The notes beneath the pieces were generated by a model. That model had not been told where the DNA came from, did no database searches, and saw only the letters and a list, made by a program, of their open reading frames with translations. Shown in pieces: positions 13,001 to 25,000 of a stretch of 64,000 nucleotides of DNA. The stretch covers positions 2,060,449-2,124,448 of the forward strand of contig CM041534.1 of assembly GCA_023238725.1 (NCBI GenBank), given 5' to 3'. The number at the start of each line of letters is the position of its first letter. Positions within the stretch are counted from its first letter, which is position 1. This stretch comes from Scortum barcoo (lineage: Eukaryota > Chordata > Actinopteri > Centrarchiformes > Terapontidae). Position numbers and translations under genes: made by a program.

Positions 13001-16000
13001 ACACTCACACACACACACACACACATACATACACTATGCACATCTTCCCCCAGTGCACAACAGCATAGGATCAACCTACACAGAGTATGTATTATGTTTC
13101 AACTCTGGTGATTATTTCAGTCTGACATTTTAGTCCTGTTATGCATACCAATACAGTACAGTATATATATTATCTAGCCAAAACAATCCATATAAATGGG
13201 AATTGAATGTAATGCAGAGTCACAGATAGACACTGCTAAATACAGGCTACATGTTCTCCTCTGGCTTTGTCTGGTCTCTGAAGAGAGGACGTGGATCAAG
13301 TCATCAATGTCCAAGATGACAAGTTCATATTTAGTTGCCCTGAGTGACAGCATGTTGATACATCTGTGTCATTTTTATTTTAGTCCTTGACATTTGAGAA
13401 ATAGTTACACTTTCCTTGACAGCAAGTGTCAGATGATCGTCTTAGGCAGAGTTGACTGTTTTCAATCGCTCTGATGGAGGTGGGCTTTGTCCGTCAGGAG
13501 CGTCATTTTCCTTTTGACACTTAACAGTAGTGTTACTGTATTTCAGCTCAAGGAGTAATTGATATTGATATTGATTGATATAATATGACTGATTATGTAA
13601 CATTTGAGATTATGTAAAAAAAATTTTACACATTAGCCTGCTTCAATATAAACAGATTCCTTTTACATATTTTTCCCCACTTAAAAAAATCCCTTGATTG
13701 CAGTGCCCTGGGTGTGTCCTGTTGCCTGTGCAATTTGTCTATTGTCTTTTTATTGTTCATATGCAAAGACATATTAATGAACTCTCAATAAAGTGACTAA
13801 ATATAAAAATCCAAGGGAGAAAAATTTAAGACACAATACAAGCTCCATTCCAAGCCAAAGCCAAGCCAATTCCAAAGCCTTCTCCATCTGTACTGTTAAC
13901 GGTGTGGCAGCTCCATGACATTCCCTAAAGGACATGCTGAACATACGGACAAGGTTCAGCTGGAGATAAAAAAACATATATATCTTTAAGTGGATAGGAC
14001 ATGGTCCAATGACAGCACTAGGCTTCACAGTGTCACCTACATTGTTACCATCTGCCTTTTATAGGGAATGTCACTCGCATAAGATCCCCCAGATACACTG
14101 TGCAATGGTCCATGCTGTGCTGCTGTATGTAGTACATGCCAAATTATTGAGCATTTCTACTTGAAAGAAAGCTGCTACCCTAAGGGCCAGAGTTACGGAC
14201 AACGACAAAGTAATGCCATCTAAGAATAACTTGAACAGAAGACTGACTGGGAACAAAATGTTTTAGCACAGATGAATCTCTGTGCCCCAAAGAGCTTGGC
14301 CTGTACTTTACAGTGGTGATCTCTGTTGTGCCCGTGTCCTTGTTCCATCCAACTGTTTGTCTGCACTTTGTCTCTTCTATTCTCCCACACACTGTCCTTT
14401 GTGTTACCTTTGACTTGGAGAAAATCCAAGGGAACTTCTCAAAATATGTCCCTGTCAAATGAATTATGATAAAGACTCTTGGCAATATGTTATATAACCC
14501 TGTAAGCTGCTTACTAGTGGCATGTGTTATTATTTCCACATCCAGTGGCTTTAGCTGCATACAGGAAGGCTTCTTCAAGCAATGAAGCCAAATTAGTTAT
14601 GTTTTTACCATTTAAAACAGTAAAAAGCAATAATGTAAGAATGAATTATTCAATACATAATACAATACATAATAGTAATTTCAGGATTTGAAATATAAGA
14701 CACTGTCATTCAAACACTGCTCACAGCTTAAAGGTATATTCAGGAACAGCATTTTCAAATAAAATTTAAATTACCAAAATTTTTTAAAGATATAGACTGG
14801 ACCTTTTTGTGATTTTTTTCATTATTATTATTTTTTACCCATGATAAATTGCAACAGTAAGAGTTCTTACTCACCTAACCTCTTTGGTTCAGCTTAAATG
14901 AACTTTTGCATGTTTGTTTCAGTTTCTTTAGGCTAGTGTGCAAGCTGTCAATCAATCGCACTGTTCAATCCATCTACTGAATATCAGCTGTCAGGAGAGC
15001 AATCTAAGTAGTGTAGTAACACATATACTCACCATGTGAGTACCATTTTAAAGCTAAACCAGAGGTGTATTGTGCCTGTTCATTCTCTATGTGCATATTT
15101 CAGTAGTACACCAATCAAAAGTAAGGGAACTGTCATATTTCTTTATATTTCTTTAATACGTCCATGGTATCGCCTTGTTTAGGACATCTTTTTGTTTGTT
15201 GTTGCTTTGTAACTACTTAGCACATAGCAGGTCCAGTTACAAGCTTGACAATTAATTGTTGTGACACAAGAACAGATAATTAAACACAATGCTCAGTAAA
15301 GTGCTGACTGACTGGCTGTTATATGTTTCAGTTCTGAGCCAGTTTGTGTTTACAATCACTTATTATAAACTGTACTTTATTGTTAAGATGTACAGTTATG
15401 TAGTTACCTGTTTTTATATCTGTCTATTTTTCTTTTATAAAGAAGCATTTTATGGAGATAATTTCTTCCCTCATTCTCAGATGAGATGGGCTGAGTTGTG
15501 TTTTTTTTTTCTTCGATTTTTCCAAATCAAAATCAAATTCCTGGCTATTTCTTTCCTTTGGTCCAAACCAAATCCAGGTGTGAATGTGTGAGCATGGACC
15601 AGCACACCTTAGATAAATACTGAGGCTAAAACAAACATATGCATATTATAGAATATTATTGTATAGAATAGTTTGCTTTATGGTGACTGTCTATTGTAAA
15701 AGGTCATATTTCTCTCACATTTGTGCCATTGTTCATGCATGTATCTGTGTGTGTGTGTGTGAGTGTATATGTATATTGCAGGGGACTGCACTGACATGGA
15801 AGCAGACCAGGCCCCTGTTCAAGCTCTAACCCATGGCTCTCATTTGCAGCCTTTAATAGTCGTCTATATTATACTCTAATCTGCCTGATCCCAATTTAAT
15901 GCCGCTCCCTCAGCCAGACGTGGCAGGAATACTAAACAGGCGGGTCACGTGCAGAGTGGAGAGCCTCTGCCTTGTCTGCCTGTGGTGGAGTGGAGAAGAA

Positions 16001-19000
16001 TCTGGGTGGGGGTGAAGGAGAGAGGGGGAAGAATATGACTGAGAGCAAACATGGTGACTCTCAACATTGCAGATGGTGTCTTAACAAGTTATTTACTCTC
16101 ACAATCAGCCCATGTGTTATTTTTATTACAGAAAGTAGTTAATTCTGCCAATGGGGTTAGATCACTTAACTTTTTTTGCTGATATCTATAAACAAGGAAG
16201 AATAAGACATGTTGGCCCACCAGTGTCAACAAAATGACAATTTGAGTGGTGAGTTGCTTCATTAACATCACACAGACAGATATGCATGCACTAACACATC
16301 TATATACAGATATCCCTGTCAAGGTGACGTGGCAGTGAAGGGCCTGAAGACCCAGGGGCATTGTGGGTAGAGCTACAGTGCACAATCCTTTATTTGGCTG
16401 GTAGATACATAGGCTACTGTGTGTGCATGGCAGGAAAACGCCAAGAGCTGAGCTATCAAATTAAAAGTGATCATCTGAGTATTGGCTTCTCTGCATTGGC
16501 TCCCTCTAAAATTTAGAGTGGATTTTAAAATCCTTCTCCTCACATATAAGGCTCTACATGGTCTGGCACCATCATATCTTAATGAATTGATAACTCCTTA
16601 TCAACCGACTAGAGCGCTGCGCTCCCAAAACGCAGGCTTACTTGTAGTTCCCAGGGTTTCCAGAAGTAGTCTAGGGGGCAGAGCCTTCAGCTATCAGGCC
16701 CCTGTTCTCTGGAACCAGCTCCCAGTCTGGGTCCGAGAGGCAGACACAGTGTCAGTGTTTAAGAATAGACCTTAAAACCTTCCTTTTTGATAAAGCTTAT
16801 AGTTAGGGTGGGCACAGGCTCGCCCTTAGTTATGCTGCTATAGGTTTAGACTGCCGGGGGGCTCCCATGATGCATCGGGCACCTCTCCCTCTTCCTCTGC
16901 TTCCTTTACTCATATTATGGTAGTAGTGCAAACTGGAGTCACTTTTAGAAACTGGTTAAAGTGGCTAAACTGGTTAAAGTAGTTAAATTGGTTAAAGTGT
17001 CAAAACGGTTAATGTGAATACTCTTATGTCCTGTAAAGTGCATGTTACTGCCGGAGCCCCTGGTCCTCTTTGTTCTCTCCAGTCTTGCAGGTTCCTCACT
17101 TATTCTGCTTGTGGTCCATCTGTCTGAGGTTCACTGGCCTGGTGGGGACATGATCTGTGTCTGTGTTGTGGAGAGAAGGTCGAGTGGCCCAGAGCTCCAT
17201 ATGAGGACATCTAGAGATGCACCTGGACTCACAGACTCATTTCCATTACCTGTGATATCTTCATACATGGACTAAACCAATGAACTCAGTATAGCTACAG
17301 CTTATTACGACTCATGTATAATTCCATAATATGATTGATGATGTTCTCTGTACATGTGGCATCTATTGCACGTCTGTCCTGTCCCAGGGAGAGGGATCCC
17401 TCATCTGTGGCTCTTCCTCAGGTTTCTTCTTTTTCCCATAAAGGGTTTTTTTGAAGTTTTTCCTGACTCGGTTCGAGGGTCTAAGGACAGAGGGTGTCAC
17501 AACTGTGCAGATTGTAAAGCCCTCCGAGGCAAACAATGTTTGTGATTTTGGGCTCTAAATAAATAAATTTGAATTTTGAATTTTTGAATCATCCACATGA
17601 TTGTAAGGCCTTAAATGTCAAAGAAAAAAAGTTCATACACTGTGCATACTGCACAGGATAATTCCATTTTGGCACAGACTCATTACTACTAAATGTAAGT
17701 AATGTCTATATGATTCCATAGCAGATTTCAAAATAAAATATTACAGAAAGATACAGTGGAAACTGCTTATGGTGATCATGGTTACAGTGATCGACCACTT
17801 ATATGCCTCGGGACGGAATAATTCCTAATCAACTCTGTTTAAATAATTTGCTTTTAGTAATGAAGTCGTCCACTTGCAGTGTTTATTTTGAGTTTTTTCA
17901 TGCAGGACAACATATAGAAAAAAAAGTGAAAACTACAGTGATTCTAGTTTTTTTACTTTACTTATGTGATACTTTTCCTTTCGGTAACCCTTCTGCTTCT
18001 AGCTGGCTATCTGAGGTTGGTTGAAAATCATAACAAGATATTTTTCCTCAACGAGATGTAACAGCAGTTAGTGATGGAGACAGAAAACAAACATGCACAG
18101 ACAAAGCACCTGTGGCTAAAGTGGACTGAAAATCCCAGATCACGTAACGCCTATTTGAGTGGGCTCTTGGTGTCAACAGTCAACACAAACAATCAATAAA
18201 ATTCAGTAAATATCGAAGCTGTCTGTTTCATTACTTTATATTCATGTAAAAAATCTACTTTTGGTCATTAGATTGACAAATAAAGAAAAAGAAAACAATG
18301 TCAAATATAATGATCATTCAGTTAAAATGATCAATTTGACAAACAGACATGATCACTATAAGAGGTTTTTACTGTATTACGGTGCATGTTGCTGCCGTCC
18401 AACAAATATATTTTTCTTTTCTTTTCATTTTCAAAAATGTCACATGTAAAGGATCTGTGAAAACAAGATTTTCCCCGTCTTATTATGGTACTTTATTATT
18501 CTTATTGCTTCTTTAATTCTGTCCAAAATGCTTATTTTTAATTACTATTAGAGATAACAATACAGTTACCAGGAGAGCGTTCCCATTTATCAACTGCTCT
18601 TCCTCTTGCTCCTCTTCTTAAACAGAATAATGAAACATGTCTTATTTAATGACACTGATTAACATGCAGAAACTGTCACATACATTAAACGGAAACTGCA
18701 TTTGTTCAGCAGACTTCGCTGAGCTGAAATGTTACTGAAATCTGTAAACAACAGCCTTGTCAAAGTTTGATGTGGAGCCATTTGCATTTAATGTTCATTC
18801 TTGCTGCAGCACTTTGTTTCCTTTCTTTGCTCTTTTACAGATGTGTGAACAAACATTTCTTAATATGCTGTGTGACGTCATTTAAACAAAGGTGTGATAA
18901 TTAAGTATATTAAAAAAAAAAATTAAAGCCGCTATTTTGCTGTTTAACCGGGAAGATTTAGGATTGAAGTGTTTTGCAAAGCCGATGATATTTAACCTTA

Positions 19001-22000
19001 TTGTGCACCAACAAAGCTTGAGACAAACATCTCTCAAATTTGACACGATTAGCTTTGTGAGCTCCACCTTGACACTGGTGCTCTGCATGTAAAAGACTAA
19101 AGCTATCAAGGCAATCAAGGTTTGCATGAGGAAACATGTACCCTTGACAGCATACTATTGCGCACAGTTGGACCTCGCCAACTTGGAGTGAGGTAAAAAC
19201 ACTACCCTTCGGCGCTTTCTATGACCTTTACACAGGAAGTCGAGATTAAGGTAGATGGGGTGTGAAAAGGCATGCATTTTTATGAACGTGAACATAGCCG
19301 CATGCGTCTGCTTGTGTGTGTGAAAGAGGGAGTGTGTGGTCACGCGATGTGTGTTTTCCAGTCTCCTACTACCTCCTGCAACCTTCCTGAGCCCCCCCAT
19401 GTCGGTTGCCAGAAGCGGCAGGTTCTATCTGCAGTGCGACGGAGTGGAGATTGCCGGCTGGGGGATCATTACAAGGGCCATAAAAGAGCGATTTACAGGA
19501 TGGCCAGTGAGTGGAGTCAGCACGGTCCCCACCCTTCAGCACTGCACCGTGCTGGGTCACCAACGAAAAGCCCAAAACAGAGAATCAGAGGCCAGCGGGG
19601 GAACGTGATGACTTAAACATGAAGGTGAGGGACATGGCAGTTCTTGTGGCATCTGCTTTATGGTGGATGAGTCAGAGGCAGAAGAAGGAAACTTGATTTT
19701 GATGTTTGATTGGAGGCAGAAAACTACTGCAACACTTAAAAAAATGCTGCTGTTGAGTAAAAGTTGCCCAAATATATATATAAAATATAAAATATAATTT
19801 TTTTTTTCAAATACTGTTTCGAGGTTAACACCAAACGACCAATTTAAACATTCAAGCCAACTTAGCTAGAAGCCCCTATCAGCTCCAGTTCCAGCTGTTT
19901 CAGTGAGGCTTGTACATGAACCAAACAGCCTTGGTCCTTACGAGCAAAATTAGCTCTCCTGCTTAGCTGTAATCCCCGTCTTACATGTTGTTATGGCCAT
20001 ATAAGCATAAAGCCATGAGGATCGGGGTTGGTTGTTTCCCATTCTTCTAAATGAGAGCAGAGGCTTCAGAGTTGGCTGACTGGTTGACTGTGATATTTAT
20101 TTGCTATGATGTTTTTAGTAAACTGCTTACATTCTAGATGCTGACTCTTGACCCCTGTGAAGTCTACGAAACCCACAACGACATGAAAGCCACACATGGT
20201 TTAACTTGAGCAGAGCCTGATTAAAAGTTGGGTACATTTAAATTAACCATTGTATATCCTCACTGCAGTTATTTATATCTCATATTTCTTCATTCCCAAA
20301 TGTGAAAAAAGAGACCCTAAGAGGCTGACAAACAGAAGCAGGACAGCACTATAGTGCTCAGACTGTGGACCCACTGCTCAAAAAAATGAAATTGAACAAT
20401 TACATCCATATGTGCAGCTCCATCTGCTGCGGTGTTGTGTAAAACAATCGAAAGCTCTGGAACAGTTATTTAATGGACTACTTGCTAAGATTTTTTTTAT
20501 CAACCAGTGTTTCTGAGGTTAAGAATGGTCTTCTTTAAGTTTGTCACCTAAACTGGAGTTATCAGGTTTTCTCCTGACACTGAAAAATGTTAAACCAGCA
20601 GATGCAGCACTGTGCATGAAAACAAGCTCAAATCAAAGCAGCGTAGTCATTTATGGAACAAGTCGTGTTTGCCTGCTTTCGCAATAATCTGGCAGGCCAC
20701 CAAGGGGGTACAGAAAGGGGTGGGGGTGGGGTTGGAAGGTATGTGTTTATGTGAATGTGTGTGTGAGCTGGAGAGAGAGAGAGATGGAGGTCCCTCGCTC
20801 ACTCTCTCTGCTCCCCACTGTTTGCCAGCCTAATCAGGCCTGCTGTATCCCCATATATTAGAAGCCAGTTTGTGGTGGAGTCCTGCTGCGTTTGCTCCCG
20901 ACAAGGCCCCCGTTTCCCCAGGCTACATGTCTGAAACACACCCTGTGTAAGGGTGTGTGTAGGGGGTTGGGAAACACACACATACCTACTGTACACATGT
21001 GCACACAGGCGCGCGCACACACACATACATAAAGAACCCCAGGCACTATCTGAATAAATCCCATCTCCTTTTCTCTACTTTTGAAACTCCCTTTTTCATC
21101 CGTATGTCTGGTCCTGAACTTCACTGGGGTTTTGTTTCAGTGAAGCCTCATGAACCAAAAAGCTCCATCCAGTCTCTGGTTTATACAACATCTCTCCCGA
21201 CACCAAGCATTACCAGCAGCGCAGGCTGAGTTTACAGTTCCCAGTGTAGGATTCTGGCTCAAGTCCACAGCAGATGTATACAGATGAGACGTAGCTTAAT
21301 TGCTCCCCTCCCCAACCTTAGGTTTATGTCTTAACTTTATGTCTTAAGTTAAGTGAGGTAATATAGTGTATTGTATATTTTCATTTTAGGAGAACATTAC
21401 TGATTGTTAATACGAATACTGACAGAAAAAAGAATCTGGTAGGCTATAAGGAGTAGTGGCCTCCTTATAGCCCCAACAACCTTCACCTAATGGTGGTAAG
21501 GCAGCCTGTATGTAGCCTGAGAAGCACATGGTAAAAACAAAAGGTTTCCTGAAATGAGACTATCATCATTTTTAACAACTCAGACCTTCTCTCATCTGGA
21601 CAGTGGTGGCTGGACAACAGGAGGACAATGTTTCTTGAGACTTTAGTAAGAAAATCAGACAGTGGAAATTAAACCTTTGTATAAACTAGTGATTAAAAAA
21701 GATGTTACAAAACAAACACAAACATCTTCATATTTTCTGCACCCAGCAATGGGTCTTTTAGTTGGTGAAACAAAGAAATTAAGATAACATTTCACTGTGA
21801 ATGAATGGATGTTTCCACAGGCCATTACTTGACAGCTGTGAAGTGCAAATGATGTTCTATTCTCTTTTATTTTTGCTGTAGGCCACTATTGGCCACATGG
21901 ATTACCAAGTTCCCCAAGTAAAGAAACAAAAAAAATTGTGGACTTCCTTTCTCATCCAAAGTCAAGCAGCGAGGAAACTCATAAAAACGGGTATCTGAAA

Positions 22001-25000
22001 GAACAGCCAATAAAACTACTTGAGCTCTGACACAGTTTCCTGCATTCAGCAGCGGCTGAGCACCAACACATGCTGACCTGCTAAATGGAGGAGGCACGGC
22101 CTGTTTTAAGCCCGTCAGAAAGCAAGTCTTTGCGCTGCTGGAAAAGCTGCACAGTGGTCGAGGATGCATTGATGCATTGTGGCAGAGAGGATAAACAGAC
22201 TTTATGGTGCATTACAGAGGCAGACAAACACACAAGCAAGCACAAATGTGGATAACGCGTCCTTGGACGTGTCAAATTAAACGCACACCCTCCTGTTGTG
22301 TTCGACATGAGAGGTCATCAAATCTTCACTTTTTTATGCCATTAACAACAAGTGCATGTACAAATAAACACACCCGAGGCTGAATAAATTCCTGTATCTC
22401 TGGGAGTTTGGCGACTGTCAGCATGACAGCATGTTAACCTTCCCACAAATACACACACAAACCCTTAAATCCAGTTTCAATGCAAAATGCCCAAGCTGAC
22501 CAGCATGAGAGGGGCTTTCAGCAAAGACCCACTATGGAGGGGAGTGAATGATAATATGCACCATACAGAGCTCTGCACTGCATCACTAGCGTCTTTGGAA
22601 AAGGATCCCACCACTGTCAAAACACAGAATAAATCACATTTTATTCCTGTTTTCTCTCATTGTTTGATGCAAATAAAATGTGTTACATATCATGAACAAC
22701 TGTTTCTGAAGCCAAGTACTTACTTACAATATGTTTGATGAGCAGAATTTTGTGAGAAATAAATCTAAAGAACAGATTGTGTCTTTTATTTTAATTTATG
22801 TAAGAGCGCTCTTTCTGGAATAGTGTGTGCCATGGAACATGACCATGGAAATGTTGTGAATGTGGCTTTTAGTGTATAAAGCGTACGTGTAATACTGCCT
22901 GTGAAGACTTCTGAAAAACACATTTGTCTTACTGCTTATTCTTGATTCCTTAAGTTGTGTAAGTGTAAAGCAAGCGAACAGTTAACTCAAACAATTTCAT
23001 AAAAGTGTGACCTTAAACCAGTGTGTTCTGGTAAACAGCTCTTCTACCCGAGTTGTTTCTAGGCATCACAAGGACATTTCTGTTTAAAAGAAAGAAGGAC
23101 TATTATGATGTCTCTTTCAATTAAGTGCATGTTTCCATCTCAGAGCTACATTTGCAACCTGAAAAACAAAAGCCTCACCAGCTTTTTAATAAGATGCAGG
23201 GAATCCAGAAGGATCTTTATAGTAAATGCCACAACTCATTAGGCTAATTACCCTATCACACATTTACTCCACTGCTAATAACAAAGTAGGCAGAGAGACA
23301 GAGAGAGGAAACCACACATCTCCTCATAAAGTTGGCATTCTAGCAATTAGTGAAAAGAAACATTAAAGCCCACACAGACTTCCTGAGCAAAATAATTAAA
23401 GAAAAACGGCAGAGATGTTGATTCTCCATGCTTTTCTCTTTGCAGAGTCTACAGCCCCCATATGAGCACTGTGTAGAGGGTGGATCAGACTTCTATTAAA
23501 ATAAGAGCGCTATTTGTGTCTTTTTGCATAATTTGACTCACTGTGGGAGACGGTGACTTGTGAAGTCAAATTTAATTGCCTTTATAACAAGGTAACAAGG
23601 TGCGTTTAGTCATTAACTCCTTGCATGGGCAAAAATAATTCCAAAAATTCTAATCTGCTCTGCCTCCTCTGAATACAGAGCAGCACGTATTTCACTTAAG
23701 AGCCGCAAATAATCATATTTTAACAGCACATGCTCGCGAATCCTGAGCTCTTGCTGCACCCTGAGCTCAGAGCTGCTTCTGTCACTGTTGATCACAACAC
23801 TTTAATTGGCCATCATACACATTTACAGACTCAGCTGGCTCTATATTCTCCACGGCACCATTTAACTGGTAACAAACTCAAGTTCCCATCTTTTTTTATC
23901 CTCACCCTACAGGCACTATAATCCATCCATCCACAAGCTATACCCACTTATTCTCTGAGGGTCATGGGGGAGACTGGTGCCGATCACAGCTGACATTGGG
24001 CAAGAGTGGGCTGTAGCTTGCCAATCAAAGACAGGGACGACACACAGAGATAGACAACCGTTCATGCTCACATTCACACCTACGGGCAATTTAGAGTGGC
24101 CTGTGGCATATGGACCCTGATACTATTTAAAGGGCTTCAATAAAAATACTAATACTATATTGCTGGAGTACCCCTCTAAACAGTTTTGAAATAATTCATC
24201 ACATTACTAACTGATAATGTACAGGAAATGAGTGTGTGTGTTAAGCATAAAGCTGTAGACAGCCCTCCTGCAAGACTGGCTCTGTCCAACGTAAAAAAAA
24301 AAATCACCTACTCACACCCCTGTAGCCCTCTAATTAAAACGCTGCATCTCATTTGTTTAGCCTGTACACAAACAGAAATGTTAAAGTCTGGTGGCCTTGA
24401 TGAAATGAGAGAACTTTACACAGTGCACAGTCCTCATGCCCAGCTGTTGTTCACCAGAACATGTTCCACCTTTTACTCTCCAAAAACTATAAATCTGGGG
24501 TTGGCAATTCAGTTTGTCCATGGGCCACTCTCTTCTACCATAATTCCAGTGTAGTTTTTGTTTGACTATTATTGTCACTCTTTTAAGAATAACTTTTGTT
24601 CATTTAAGTCTAAGTGTTCTAGGGTTATATCTGAGTGCCTGTGTCATTATTCCCATTAACACATTAGTGCTCACAGAGCTAATGTACTTTAAAAATCAGT
24701 TTAGCCAAAGATGACTCATGCACACAAATGTAGGTTTTTATGTTGCACTACAAGACAGGAGATTTAACTGACAGTGTCTCTCGCCACAATAAATACGGGA
24801 TGGCTTCATTTATGGTTGAATGAAACAGCTGCTGTTAAACTGCATTCTGAATGAATGAAATGGCCTCAGTTTTCATTGCTCTTTTCATGGGGTCAGTGAC
24901 TGTTGTTAGATTGTACAGGGTCATGTTTACTGGTGTTAACTAGAACCTTGTATCTACGTAGTTATCTAAAGGAGGAGGTGAGAGTTCATCAGGTTAGGTT

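Larger units (their letters stand above)
16478..17588 (+). mobile_element. LINE (L2/Rex1-like) 3' fragment: C-terminal ORF2 plus 3' UTR
   Basis: 16482-16770 encodes the typical end of fish LINE ORF2: LHWLPLKFRVDFKILLLTYK, ALHGLAPSYL, RAFSYQAPVLWNQLP and VREADTVSVFK. One extra C near 16770 shifts the frame, so translation stops at NRP instead of running on into the usual LKTFLFDKAYS, which is present in the next frame. The 3' UTR follows, with an 18-bp tandem repeat at 16952-17016 and a tail (17296-17588) nearly identical to the copy at 10105-10395. It ends in TTTGAA-type units. 5'-truncated; the superfamily is firm, the exact clade is not. Confidence 0.88.
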
